Positions 33,668 to 43,315 are shown, counted from the first letter of the stretch. The stretch: DNA of 64,000 bases from Methanobacteriota archaeon (GCA_023411115.1 JAEYPF010000010.1:434001-498000); one strand, 5' to 3'. Numbers and translations are program-made. Notes: generated from the sequence alone by a model not told the origin.

Positions 33668-35653
33668 TTATATTGAATCATTGAGTTTTATAAAGTCACC
33701 TTCTTTTGAATAATATATAAGGCTCTCAAGAATACTATCTTCAAGTTCTAATTTTGGATACTTCTTTTTAATAGATTTCAAATTATCTGTTCCATCTAAA
33801 ATTAAATTAGTGATCTTCTGAGCATTTTCAATATTTAACTTGCCTCTTTTAACAGCAGTTATAATTTTTGTGTTATAAGACCCTTTAGAACTATCCTTAT
33901 AAAGCTTAAATTCTTTAGCAACATCAGTCACCTTTACATTAGGATGTTTCATACAATAAGAAAACAAAGACCACACTAAACAAGTTGGCATTACACCTTT
34001 AAACGCTTCCTCAAAATATTGCTCCGTTTGCTCTTTATTTAATTCCAAAACATTGAATTCTTCCTTTATCTTGCTCAATACATTTCCAAAAACAAAAATT
34101 GTCTTATTAGTTTTCCCAAACGGTCTTGTTCTATGTATTGCTTGATAAATTTCTGCTTCTACAAGATATCTTTGATAATAATCCAGATTTAATTCATCAG
34201 ATTCTTTTGATTTAAGATTTAACTTAATTGTTTCCTTTTCATTTTCAACAAACAATGCATTATAATCATTTAATGCATCAGTAGGGTTAGTAAAAGGCGT
34301 TCCAATCATGAAAATTGCATCTTTATCTTCAAATGAATTTACACCCCTTAAATCACCGAAATAAATAAATTCACCCAAAACATCAAAAATATATTTTCTA
34401 TCTTTTAACTCTTTATAAGAAATAATACCTATGTTATTGTATCTTCTTTTCGCTTTTCTAATGAATTCAAGGATTTTAGGATCTACATAACCTCTTGTAA
34501 ATTGATTTGTATTCCACATCCAAAAAACTTTATTTTCTTTATTTTGAAGATTACTATTATATACGTTAATTTTTACCTCTTTTGAAAATTTAGGAGCTTT
34601 ATAAGCTTCTTCAGTCAAATCTTTAGGATTGATATATTTTTTAAATAATTCTGACCTTGGAATTTTGTTATCTTCAAATTCGTATCTTTCTAAAATCCTA
34701 TTAAAAATCTCTTCTGAAAAAGTTGCATCAGAAAATATAACTTTAACACCTTGTCTAGCCAAATCAAAAAGCTTGTAGATATTCGGTTCACCATAATCTC
34801 TAATTTCACTATAAATATTGTAATAATAGAGCCATTTTTTCAATTTTGGAATATTCAACTTTTTGATAATATTCACATCTTCCCATTTTTGATCTTTGAT
34901 AGCCTCTTCAATCGCAAGTTTTTGATCGTCTTCCATTGCATAAAAAACAATACTGCCCATTTCTGTTTCAAATTGATTGGAAAATAGGTTTTTATCTTCT
35001 ATTATTTTTTGAAAATCAGGTCTAAAATCAGGGCCATAAAAATCAGGGAATTCAGCTGAAAAGTCTATGTAATCATTATATATTTTTTCAAGTGCTAAAT
35101 CTATTTCTTCTTTATTGATACGTATTAATTCATATCCACTAAGTTCTTCATCAACAATAGCTATATCAAACTTAAATTCACCATCTTTATAAAAATAACT
35201 AGTGTTATAATACGCAGATACTGTAACGACCTTATCTGAATGTTTAAACTGGTTTTTATAAACACATTCTTTCCATTCATTAGGTTTACAAGCATTTCTA
35301 CAAACTATACTAGGACCAAGATTGTATTTATTTTTAAGCTCTTTTACATGTTTATTTCCTTTAATGAATTTAGGACATACTTTATTGAATCCTTTCCACT
35401 GTTTAACTCCATTTAAATTTACAATGCTTTCATATTCACTATTAATAAGCTTATAATTTGGAACTGTAATTACCCAATTATCATTTTCTTGTAGATATTT
35501 TTTGATTTTGTGAGTTTTTCCTACACCTGGTTGTAAGGCAAGAATATTAATATCTGCTTCAAAATCAAGAGATTCTAAATTTTTTCTCGATGTTTTTAAG
35601 TCAGATCCCAGCTCCAAATGTTTCTTATGTATAATAAATGATTCATTAGTCAT
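33668..35653 (-). CDS. Superfamily 2-like helicase of the island
   Basis: Read from the ATG at 35653 (GGGGT 9 bases upstream; an in-frame TTG at 35698 lacks a site), the product has 661 residues. Walker A is QPGVGKT at 41-47, Walker B DEE at 168-170, then FSDATF, IGTPFTNP and a motif VI-like QAIHRTRPFG, the order of SF2 helicases. Four cysteines (C93, C118, C122, C130) lie between Walker A and B, as the Fe-S cysteines do in XPD-like helicases. Proteins of this kind occur in archaeal proviruses and plasmids for replication. It points away from the recombinase gene at 35879. Confidence 0.75.
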   Translation of the reverse strand: MTNESFIIHKKHLELGSDLKTSRKNLESLDFEADINILALQPGVGKTHKIKKYLQENDNWVITVPNYKLINSEYESIVNLNGVKQWKGFNKVCPKFIKGNKHVKELKNKYNLGPSIVCRNACKPNEWKECVYKNQFKHSDKVVTVSAYYNTSYFYKDGEFKFDIAIVDEELSGYELIRINKEEIDLALEKIYNDYIDFSAEFPDFYGPDFRPDFQKIIEDKNLFSNQFETEMGSIVFYAMEDDQKLAIEEAIKDQKWEDVNIIKKLNIPKLKKWLYYYNIYSEIRDYGEPNIYKLFDLARQGVKVIFSDATFSEEIFNRILERYEFEDNKIPRSELFKKYINPKDLTEEAYKAPKFSKEVKINVYNSNLQNKENKVFWMWNTNQFTRGYVDPKILEFIRKAKRRYNNIGIISYKELKDRKYIFDVLGEFIYFGDLRGVNSFEDKDAIFMIGTPFTNPTDALNDYNALFVENEKETIKLNLKSKESDELNLDYYQRYLVEAEIYQAIHRTRPFGKTNKTIFVFGNVLSKIKEEFNVLELNKEQTEQYFEEAFKGVMPTCLVWSLFSYCMKHPNVKVTDVAKEFKLYKDSSKGSYNTKIITAVKRGKLNIENAQKITNLILDGTDNLKSIKKKYPKLELEDSILESLIYYSKEGDFIKLNDSI

Positions 35654-35878
35654 CTGCGTATACCCCGATAAAACAATGCATCTTTTTCTGTTTTTCAAGT
35701 TTATGTATTTTTCTTTTTAAGAATCATTTTTTTATTATTTAAAGCATTTATTAATCATTTTAGAAATATATTAATCTTTATTCTGAATATATAGAAATCT
35801 TATTATTATATAACATAATCAGGAGCCTATAATTATGTTTATGGTGGATGAAAGACATATATAATAATGGTGAAGAGA

Positions 35879-37021
35879 ATGGTAATCTTAAAAGACACTG
35901 TTAACCAAATTAAGGACTCAGAAGAAGTTAAGTCGTGGCTACAAAACCTAAGCCCAAATTCAAAAACTAACTACTTAGAAGCCTTAGCTGAGTTTTGTAA
36001 AATTAATGAAATCACTCCAGAAAAAATGTTAAATATAATCCACCATGAAGAGGAAGAACGAAAGCCAACATGGCAGAGATCAATAAATAAATGGTTTGAG
36101 GCTTTCGATGAACATTGCAGGAAATTGAAACGTAGAAAAGGAACTCGCGACACAAGGAGAACAATAGTAAACGCATTTATCGGATTTTGTGGTCTTCCAC
36201 AGTACACACAAAGAGGTGGAAGGCGTAAAATTGTGGGTTTAAGGGATTCTAATCAACGAGAGAATTTAACAAAAGAAGATATTCAATCATTGCTTCATGT
36301 CTGTAAATCATTTAAAATGAGAGCAATGATACTGGCACAAGCATCATCAGGACTCGCATCCATTGATATATTAGGTTTAAAAGTTAAAGATTTTCAAGAT
36401 GGACTCGATAAAGTTTTTGACGACAACACAGAGAAATATCGTCGGATTTGTTGTTTAAATCTTGAGAGGAAGAAAACTGGAGTAAAATTCACAACATTTT
36501 TCAGCGAGGAAACAATTAAATCAATTGAAAAGTATTTAGAGATTGAGAGAACTGACTTGAACCCAGAGGACGCTTTATTTTCAAGTTATAAATCTGGTGG
36601 CAAACATATGTCCACCATAGCACTTCAAGAGCAATATAGACGTTTAAATGAATATCTGGGGTGGAAAACTGGCGAAAAGGGTGAGTTTAGGAAAGCTACA
36701 AGTCATATGATGCGTAAGTTTTTCAATACTCAGTTGATTAATGCGGGTATGCCTGAAGAAATTCGTGAACATTTTATGGGCCATAAATTTAAAGATCGGG
36801 TGCGAGATGCTTACTTCTTGGCCAGTGCGGATGATTTAAAGAAGGTTTACTTGCAGTATATGGAGCATGTGACTGTTAATGATATTAATCCGCTGGTCAG
36901 TATATCTGATTATAAGGAATTAAAAATGAATTACCATGAATTAAGGGATCAAAATGATAAGTTGTGTGATATGGTTACCCAGATGAAGAAAGAATTGGAA
37001 AGTTTGAAATGTTCTGTTTAA
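35879..37021 (+). CDS. Tyrosine recombinase / integrase
   Basis: The ATG at 35879 has GGTGA 5 bases before it, giving 380 residues (35867 is the in-frame alternative). An N-terminal core-binding domain (SWLQNLSPNSKTNYLEALAE) is followed by the catalytic domain with a beta-hairpin lysine (ERKKTGVKF), box II HMMR, the downstream HFMGHK and the tyrosine in RDAYFL. The canonical first arginine is missing: the site reads SSGLASIDIL where most have GxRxSE. Similar divergence occurs in some methanogen integrases. A C-terminal coiled coil (DQNDKLCDMV) follows. It marks an integrated element, but no att direct repeat was identified. Confidence 0.88.
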   Translation: MVILKDTVNQIKDSEEVKSWLQNLSPNSKTNYLEALAEFCKINEITPEKMLNIIHHEEEERKPTWQRSINKWFEAFDEHCRKLKRRKGTRDTRRTIVNAFIGFCGLPQYTQRGGRRKIVGLRDSNQRENLTKEDIQSLLHVCKSFKMRAMILAQASSGLASIDILGLKVKDFQDGLDKVFDDNTEKYRRICCLNLERKKTGVKFTTFFSEETIKSIEKYLEIERTDLNPEDALFSSYKSGGKHMSTIALQEQYRRLNEYLGWKTGEKGEFRKATSHMMRKFFNTQLINAGMPEEIREHFMGHKFKDRVRDAYFLASADDLKKVYLQYMEHVTVNDINPLVSISDYKELKMNYHELRDQNDKLCDMVTQMKKELESLKCSV

Positions 37022-37149
37022 TATTTTAAAAAATGTGATAAAAAATCATTGAATTTCTCCATCAAACTATTTTAAAAAAAATAAAGAAAAAAATAATATT
37101 TATTAAGGAATATACAAAATTTAATTAGGAATATTTAAGGTGAAATCTC

Positions 37150-38313
37150 TTGAAATGTTGGAAAATGGTCAATCAGGAAAAAATCGAGTTATTAAAGCAA
37201 TATTTTAAGAACGAAGCTGATAACTCTCATGAAAGAGCGATATTTGTAGGTGCCGGTGCATCAGTTTTTTTAGATATTAAATCGTGGGAACAATTACTTA
37301 AAGATATGAATGATTTTTTTAAAGCAAGTATACCAGTAGAAGAAAAAATTTTTGAGATTGGTTATCCTAAAATGGCATCTTTAATTTATAATGGGAATAA
37401 AACGGGGGAAGAGACAAGCGAGGCCTATAAAAACTTTATGGAAAATCAATTTAACCCTAGAACATGTCATCATTATTCATTACATACTAAAATCTGGACT
37501 GTTTTTGATTTAATACTAACAACAAATTTTGATATTGCCTTTGAAAGTGCACTTTCAGACCTAAACGATTTTTTGTTCAGTATGGGGAACTCAAAAAAGA
37601 AACTTGAAACACAAAAATTGCCAGATTTTGATTTCTCTAAAATTAAATCTGATGCTACATTAGTTTATTTGCATGGCCATAAAGAAACCGGGGCATATGT
37701 ATTCAGAAAAGAGGAATATGATCTTCACTACCAAAGTTTATTAACTTCTACGTCATCTAGATCTGATTTAGAAAGGTTTTTAGAGAATGTATTTAGGAAA
37801 ATTACTCTTTTATTTATAGGTTTTAGTTTTAATGATTCATATTTCATAAAATTTTTCAAACGAACAATAAAAGATTTTGAAATACAAAAAAGTAACTTTG
37901 AAAAGGTTCATGGCCAAAGATATCCATCCGAATTGCCATTATATATGGCTATTCTCCATGAAAAATCCTTGCAAACTCATGCAATGAAAAGCGAAGTTGA
38001 AGAAATATTTAATGATGATAAATCATGGCATGATTTATTTGAAGATCATAACGAAGATAAGCTTTTATTTAAACAAGATACTTTGAAAATTGTGGATGGG
38101 CTTTCAATTGATATGAAAACTAAGCGTAAAATCAGATATTATTATAATAAAATTGAAGAAAACAAAAGAAGAAGAATTGATCTTGAAGAATTAAATATGG
38201 AAATAATTGTTGTTGATGATTACAATTGTACTGAGGATATTTTAAATTTACTAAAAATGGAAGAATCAGGAATAGTTGATGAGGAGGATGCTAAATATGC
38301 AACAGTTTTATGA
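37150..38313 (+). CDS. SIR2-like NAD-consuming protein of a defense pair
   Basis: A 387-residue protein with the SIR2 fold: FVGAGASVFL (GAGAS at 34-38, NAD pyrophosphate loop), TTNFD at 124-128, LHGH at 174-177 (catalytic histidine region) and FIGFSFND at about 222-229. Such stand-alone SIR2 domains in anti-phage systems cleave NAD on infection and kill or stall the cell. The TTG start has AAGGTGA 6 bases upstream; an ATG at 37165 is an alternative. The 17-base overlap with the next gene, which has its own GAGGAGG site inside this gene, indicates translational coupling. It follows a recombinase, the usual setting of a defense island. Confidence 0.85.
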   Translation: MKCWKMVNQEKIELLKQYFKNEADNSHERAIFVGAGASVFLDIKSWEQLLKDMNDFFKASIPVEEKIFEIGYPKMASLIYNGNKTGEETSEAYKNFMENQFNPRTCHHYSLHTKIWTVFDLILTTNFDIAFESALSDLNDFLFSMGNSKKKLETQKLPDFDFSKIKSDATLVYLHGHKETGAYVFRKEEYDLHYQSLLTSTSSRSDLERFLENVFRKITLLFIGFSFNDSYFIKFFKRTIKDFEIQKSNFEKVHGQRYPSELPLYMAILHEKSLQTHAMKSEVEEIFNDDKSWHDLFEDHNEDKLLFKQDTLKIVDGLSIDMKTKRKIRYYYNKIEENKRRRIDLEELNMEIIVVDDYNCTEDILNLLKMEESGIVDEEDAKYATVL

Positions 38314-41062
38314 AATAGCTTTTAAAATTGATGAACTCTTCACTAATTTTTCTGATGAATCTCTTAGTGAAATTGAATCTTTTTTTAAAAATAAGGGAAT
38401 CGAAAAATACTTCTTTACAAAATTAGGTGATCAAGTTATAGATCCTAATCCTTGGTTTAAGGCATTATCTGTTAAAGGGTATTTTAATCCCAATAGGAAT
38501 CCAAAGCCTATTAAAACCGAAAATGGCGTTATTATTCCCTTTTGGAATATTTTACCTTTATTAAAAAATGTTGCTATGAAAAATAAAGGTAAAAATAATG
38601 AGGAAATGGTTTTATTATTGAATGTTATTAATTCAATTGTCAATTATCGTGATGAAAATAATCAAAGAATTGTTAATGAGACAACTGATTATTTTTTAGT
38701 TACCTTAATGAAATTTTTCCCTGTACAAATGATTAATAATGACTATGCTGAATTTATCAGATCTATTTTGAAAAATGATTCTCTTATGATATCTGGTGAA
38801 ATTAAAGATGATATCTTACCATTTTTACTCGATAATCAAGCTAAAGATTTAGTTAAAATCTTTGTAGACATAATGTTTGATTATGAAGTGAAAGAACATT
38901 TCATTTCATCAATAATGGATGAAGATATGCTTCAAGAATCTTTAATAAAATTTACTGACTTAATCTACAGTTTATGTGGTATTGAAGCTTATGAAATAGC
39001 TTTAAATAAAATAAAAGATATTACAATTGAAAATTCTTTTTTATTTGATACTTTAGCTATTGATAGTGATTTGAATTCTCATTCAACGGATTATGAGTAC
39101 CAGATATTACAATTTATTAAATATTTTTTCAAAATTTCAAATAGTGAATTAACTGGGTTAATTACTGATTTAATTAATGAAGAAAAAACGATTTTTAAAA
39201 AATTAGCTATAATTGCAATAAATGAAAATTATTTTCACGAAGATAATGAAGTAACGTTAAAAAATTTATTTTGGAATTGGAAAGAAAATCCATTAGAAGT
39301 TTTTGGTTTAAGACCCGAAATATTTTCTCTTTTTCAATCACACTATTCTGACTTTACACAAGAAGAAAATAAAATACTTATTAACTGGATTGATAGTCTA
39401 GATCTTGTTATCAGTGAAGAAGAAAAAGATCATAGAGAACAAATCGAAGCTTATCAAAAGTTAAGATGGTTGAATGCTGTGAAGAATTCTTCAGATCAAA
39501 ATATTCAAAAATATTATTTGAAATATCACCAAATATATTCCAAAGATATCAAACATCCTGACCTATATATGTATACAGAAGAGTTAACAGCACCAGCAAA
39601 GCCTAAAAAACTTTGTAAAAAATCAAATAAAGAAATATCTGAATTTTTAATAAGTTTAAATAAGCAAAAAGTATCTTTTTGGGAAGATGGAGATTATTTT
39701 TCTTTAGAGCAATGCATTATAGATGATCCTAAAAAATTCACAACTGATCTTGACCCATTTTTAGAAGTTCCTATTGGAAATCAATATTATTTATTATTTA
39801 GTTTGTATAAATGTTGGAAAAACAATCAAATTTTTGAATGGGATGAATTAATTGATTTCATTTTAAAAATTATTAATTCAGATTCATTTTGGGAAAATGA
39901 GTCTAATAATGAAAGTATTAAGTATAAAGATTGGATAGTAAACATAATTGCCGATCTAATTGAATCAAGAACACGAAATGATGATCACCCAATGAATAAA
40001 GAACTATCAATGAAAGCATGTAATGTTTTAATGATTTTAGCTCAAAATACTAATTCTAGGCTGGATGTGGACGTTAATATAGTTAACAGAGTTTTAAACA
40101 CAACACAAGGAAAAATTTATTCAGCCATGGTAAACTTTTCACTTAGCTATGCCAGAACATATCGGGCAAATATTAAAGAGAAATGGGTAAAGCAAATTAA
40201 AAATCATTTTACTGAAAGATTAAAAGATGCTTCAATTGAATTTTCCACCATCATGGGGTTATATTTGCCAAATCTATTATATTTGGATGATGAATGGGTA
40301 AAAGAGAATATTAATATTATTTTAAATGGCGAACAATGGAAATTTGTTTTTTTAGGTTATCTTATTAATGGAAAAAGGCTTTATGAAACAATATATAATT
40401 TGCTTAGGGATAATGGTTTTTTGGAGAGAGCATTATCTACAGATTTCAATGATAAAAGAGCTAATGAAAATATTGTTTTTCAGATAGGTACGGCTTTTTT
40501 GTTTGATAAAGAGGATCTTAGTGATGATGAAAGTTTAATTTTTAAAATAATACATAATAATACAGATCTATTAGCAAATCAATTATCTACACTTATAAGA
40601 TTTTGTTTAACACAAAAAAACCAAAATTATGAAAGAATAAAGCCAAAAATAAAACCTCTATGGAGAGAAATTTTTAATTCAGTATCTGATCGTCCAGAAG
40701 AATTCGCGATTGTTTTGTCAGATCTTTCAAAGTTGCTAATTTTCTTTGATGAACTTGATGAAGAGTTATTTAATTGGATGATGGTTTCGGGCAAATATTT
40801 AAAAATAAATCGTAATTATAGACGCATTATAAAGAATCTACAGAAATATGTAGAAGATCGTCCGAATATGGTTGCAAAAATATTTATTGTGATTTTAGAA
40901 AACGGAGCTTACCCCGACTACCCTAAAGATGATATTAAGAACATTATTGAGGAATTATACAAAGCTGGAGAAAAAGAATTAGCTAATACCATATGCAACT
41001 ATTATGGTGCAAATAATGACTATTTCTTAAAAGATGTTTATATGAAATATAATTTTAACTAA
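38297..41062 (+). CDS. Large partner of the SIR2 protein, DUF4020-like C-terminus
   Basis: The ATG at 38297 has GAGGAGG 8 bases upstream, giving 921 residues of almost purely helical, repeat-like sequence without membrane segments or a P-loop. The C-terminal part (LYKAGEKELANTICNYYG, then LKDVYMKY) resembles the end of DUF4020, a region usually fused to SIR2 in one roughly 1,200-1,300-residue defense protein (SIR2-DUF4020). Here the two parts are separate genes totalling 1,308 residues. The large protein would be the sensor and the SIR2 protein the effector; this is inference from domain order. Strongly AT-rich codon use. Confidence 0.7.
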   Translation: MQQFYEIAFKIDELFTNFSDESLSEIESFFKNKGIEKYFFTKLGDQVIDPNPWFKALSVKGYFNPNRNPKPIKTENGVIIPFWNILPLLKNVAMKNKGKNNEEMVLLLNVINSIVNYRDENNQRIVNETTDYFLVTLMKFFPVQMINNDYAEFIRSILKNDSLMISGEIKDDILPFLLDNQAKDLVKIFVDIMFDYEVKEHFISSIMDEDMLQESLIKFTDLIYSLCGIEAYEIALNKIKDITIENSFLFDTLAIDSDLNSHSTDYEYQILQFIKYFFKISNSELTGLITDLINEEKTIFKKLAIIAINENYFHEDNEVTLKNLFWNWKENPLEVFGLRPEIFSLFQSHYSDFTQEENKILINWIDSLDLVISEEEKDHREQIEAYQKLRWLNAVKNSSDQNIQKYYLKYHQIYSKDIKHPDLYMYTEELTAPAKPKKLCKKSNKEISEFLISLNKQKVSFWEDGDYFSLEQCIIDDPKKFTTDLDPFLEVPIGNQYYLLFSLYKCWKNNQIFEWDELIDFILKIINSDSFWENESNNESIKYKDWIVNIIADLIESRTRNDDHPMNKELSMKACNVLMILAQNTNSRLDVDVNIVNRVLNTTQGKIYSAMVNFSLSYARTYRANIKEKWVKQIKNHFTERLKDASIEFSTIMGLYLPNLLYLDDEWVKENINIILNGEQWKFVFLGYLINGKRLYETIYNLLRDNGFLERALSTDFNDKRANENIVFQIGTAFLFDKEDLSDDESLIFKIIHNNTDLLANQLSTLIRFCLTQKNQNYERIKPKIKPLWREIFNSVSDRPEEFAIVLSDLSKLLIFFDELDEELFNWMMVSGKYLKINRNYRRIIKNLQKYVEDRPNMVAKIFIVILENGAYPDYPKDDIKNIIEELYKAGEKELANTICNYYGANNDYFLKDVYMKYNFN

Positions 41063-41164
41063 ATTAGCATTAAACATTTTTTTTTAAACTCATAACAATT
41101 TCTAATTGTAATCCTAAGAAAAAAAGATTGTTCAGTCAAAGATTAATTTTTCATTTCAATTAGA

Positions 41165-41300
41165 GAAATGTTTATATAATTAAACTTTTACATTAAAACA
41201 AAGTAAGAATGATATAAAGGGTATATAGCAACTCAAACGTTTTTTAGAGTTCAAAAATTCTAATCCAAACCTCAATGAAAACCCTTAGTTCATCCAAAGT
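41165..41300 (+). ncRNA. Candidate small RNA after the island
   Basis: TTTATATA at 41171 followed by TTAAACTTTTACATTA is nearly identical to the element at 26347 and 27564. The following region folds as AACTC/GAGTT (41230-41234, 41247-41251) enclosed by AAGGGT (41217-41222) with ACCCTT (41281-41286). No minus-strand gene starts nearby, so the plus-strand reading is favoured. Evidence is moderate. Confidence 0.4.
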
Positions 41301-41312
41301 TTAGTTAAAGAT

Positions 41313-41400
41313 TATTTTTGAAAACTGGTTTTTATGATTACCAAAATATAAAGACTTATATATGTATAAACATGATAAATTTATAATTATAATTATAAAT
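41313..41400. repeat. Dispersed leader repeat, copy 2
   Basis: TTAAAGATTATTTTTGAAAAC, in part, then TTTTTATGATTACC and TATATATGTATAAACATGATA before AATTTATAATTATAATTATAAA: the same succession as at 26490-26612 and 27773-27860. Contains a TATATATG box that probably serves the CBS gene at 41427. Confidence 0.45.
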
Positions 41401-41426
41401 AATAACAAATTAAAAGAGTGGTTTGA

Positions 41427-42308
41427 ATGCTTACCTCGGTCCAGAAAGAAATATTGCAAAGCTTGATAAACCTTTATAGAAAGTCAAAAGGCAAGTCCAT
41501 TAAAGGAGAAGAAATTGCTGAAATTATGAGCCGTAATCCTGGAACAATACGGAATCAGATGCAATCCTTGAGAAGTTTAGGGCTTGTTAAAGGTGTTCCA
41601 GGCCCTAGAGGTGGCTATAAACCAACCATAGAAGCATATCATACCTTGAATATTAGTTCAATTGACAAAGAAGCTATGGTGCCTATTTTTAAATCCGGCA
41701 AAAAAGTAGGAGATTTAACCGTTGCCAAGATAGAATTTACAAGTATTCCTCACCCAGGAGAATGTGAAGCTGCAATAAAAGTTATAGGTAACATAAAACA
41801 GCTTGATCTTGGAGATAAAGTGCGAATTGGCCCAACACCCGTAAATAAGCTCGTGGTGAACGGTATGGTGGTGGGAAGAGATGATATGGATAACCTTATT
41901 CTTCTTGATACCACAAGCATAAGAAGCATCCCCCACAAATCAGTGATAGAGGTTGCAAGCCATAATCTCATAACACTAAGCCCTTCTATGAATATAAAGG
42001 AAGCTGCAGGCATTTTATCAAGTAATGATATAGAAGGAGCTCCTGTAATTCAAGATCATGATGTCATGGGGATTTTAACATTAAGCGATATATCCAAAGC
42101 CATTTCACAGGGAAAGAATAATGTTAAAGTGACAGAAATTATGTCAAAACACATAATAACTGTTGAGGAAGAATTAATGATTTCAGATGCCATTGAAATC
42201 ATGAATAAAAATAAAATAGGCCGGCTTATTGTTGTGGATAACGAGCAGGTCCCAGTTGGAATTGTAACAAGAACAGACCTTCTGGATAAAATTGCCGGTT
42301 TAAAATAA
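41427..42308 (+). CDS. Winged-helix regulator with CBS domain pair
   Basis: The 293-residue protein has an N-terminal winged helix (residues 3-70: VQKEILQSLINLYRK, SRNPGTIRNQMQSLRSLGLV, GPRGGYKPT), a middle beta-rich domain of about 100 residues (ECEAAIKVIGNIKQL, VVNGMVVGRDDMDN), and two CBS repeats from about 185 to 293 (ITLSPSMNIKEAAGIL, DVMGILTLSDISKAI; ITVEEELMISDAIEIM, PVGIVTRTDLLDKI). CBS pairs bind adenosyl ligands, so this should be a nucleotide-responsive transcription factor; it is widespread in methanogens. GAGTGG lies 7 bases before the ATG. The gene for deoxyhypusine synthase follows after 71 bases. Confidence 0.9.
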   Translation: MLTSVQKEILQSLINLYRKSKGKSIKGEEIAEIMSRNPGTIRNQMQSLRSLGLVKGVPGPRGGYKPTIEAYHTLNISSIDKEAMVPIFKSGKKVGDLTVAKIEFTSIPHPGECEAAIKVIGNIKQLDLGDKVRIGPTPVNKLVVNGMVVGRDDMDNLILLDTTSIRSIPHKSVIEVASHNLITLSPSMNIKEAAGILSSNDIEGAPVIQDHDVMGILTLSDISKAISQGKNNVKVTEIMSKHIITVEEELMISDAIEIMNKNKIGRLIVVDNEQVPVGIVTRTDLLDKIAGLK

Positions 42309-42379
42309 ATTTAAATGATTTATAACTAACTTTTGTTGACTAATTTTAATTAAATTACTTTTTACTTAATTAATTCAAT

Positions 42380-43315
42380 TTGGTTGTGAGAAAACTGAAA
42401 ATTCAACACATGGAAATCAAAGGAAACATGAGCGTTCTTGATTTAATAGAAGAAATGGGAAAATCAGGAGTTTTGGGCGCGGGTAGACTGGCTAAAGCAA
42501 CACAATTATTAGCAGATTCGATTGAAGATGAAGATACAACTGTTTTTTTAAGTGTGGCAGGTCCTTTGGTACCTGGAGGCCTTCGAAAAATAATTTTTGA
42601 TCTTATAAATAACGGACATGTAGGTGTTTTAATAACAAGTGGGGCCAATATAACTCATGATTTAGTTGAATCCTTTGGAGGAGGCCATTATAGGGGTATT
42701 AAAGCCGACGATGAAGAATTGTGCCAGCAGGGAATGGGACGAATCGGGGATGTTTACACCAAATCAGATGACTTTGAAGTATTTGAGGAAAGAATTACTG
42801 AAATTTTAACTAAAATTGCAGAAAAAAAGAAAATCATTTCAATTAGAGAATTTTTATTTGAAATAGGCAATATAATCGAGGATGAAAACTCAATACTCAA
42901 AATAGCAGCTGAAAAAGGAGTTCCAATTTATGCACCGGGATTAATAGACAGTATGCTTGGTTTGCAGTTATGGATGTTTACCCAGGATCAGGAATTCCAT
43001 CTGGATGCCATTGGTGACATGCATGAACTTTCTGATATTGTTTTTGAATCAAAGAAGGTCGCAGCTGTGCTTCTTGGAGGAGGATTACCTAAACATTACG
43101 CCCTTGCGTCAAATCTCCTTAAAGGGGGTGTGGATGCGGCAATTCAAATTACCATGGATAGAAGCGAAACTGGAAGTTTAAGCGGAGCACCTTTAGAGGA
43201 AGCAAAATCATGGGCCAAAGCAAAAGCTGGTTCTAACCTTGTAACGGTTGTTGGAGATGTAACCATAATATTTCCTATGATGGTTGCAGGGGCCATGGAA
43301 ATTCTAAGGAAATAA
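42380..43315 (+). CDS. dys: Deoxyhypusine synthase
   Basis: A 311-residue protein that transfers the aminobutyl group of spermidine to a lysine of translation factor aIF5A. Conserved segments include VAGPLVPGGLRKII, LITSGANITHDLVE with GGGHYRG, PGLIDSMLGLQLW, and the active-site region SGAPLEEAKSWAK with lysine about K280. Size fits the archaeal enzyme. The start is uncertain: a TTG at 42380, a GTG at 42386 or an ATG at 42410; no clear binding site decides it. aIF5A itself is not in the window. Confidence 0.92.
   Translation: MVVRKLKIQHMEIKGNMSVLDLIEEMGKSGVLGAGRLAKATQLLADSIEDEDTTVFLSVAGPLVPGGLRKIIFDLINNGHVGVLITSGANITHDLVESFGGGHYRGIKADDEELCQQGMGRIGDVYTKSDDFEVFEERITEILTKIAEKKKIISIREFLFEIGNIIEDENSILKIAAEKGVPIYAPGLIDSMLGLQLWMFTQDQEFHLDAIGDMHELSDIVFESKKVAAVLLGGGLPKHYALASNLLKGGVDAAIQITMDRSETGSLSGAPLEEAKSWAKAKAGSNLVTVVGDVTIIFPMMVAGAMEILRK

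Larger units (their letters stand above)
41063..41426. other. Spacer with candidate RNA and promoter repeat
   Basis: No protein gene. It holds the recurrent TATA motif and candidate RNA at 41165-41300 and a copy of the leader repeat at 41313-41400 just before the CBS regulator gene. Confidence 0.45.

Noticed and set aside
38297..38313. Frameshift that split a fused SIR2-DUF4020 gene
   Set aside because: The second gene has its own GAGGAGG and ATG at the right distance, so a coupled two-gene design is simpler; not fully excluded.
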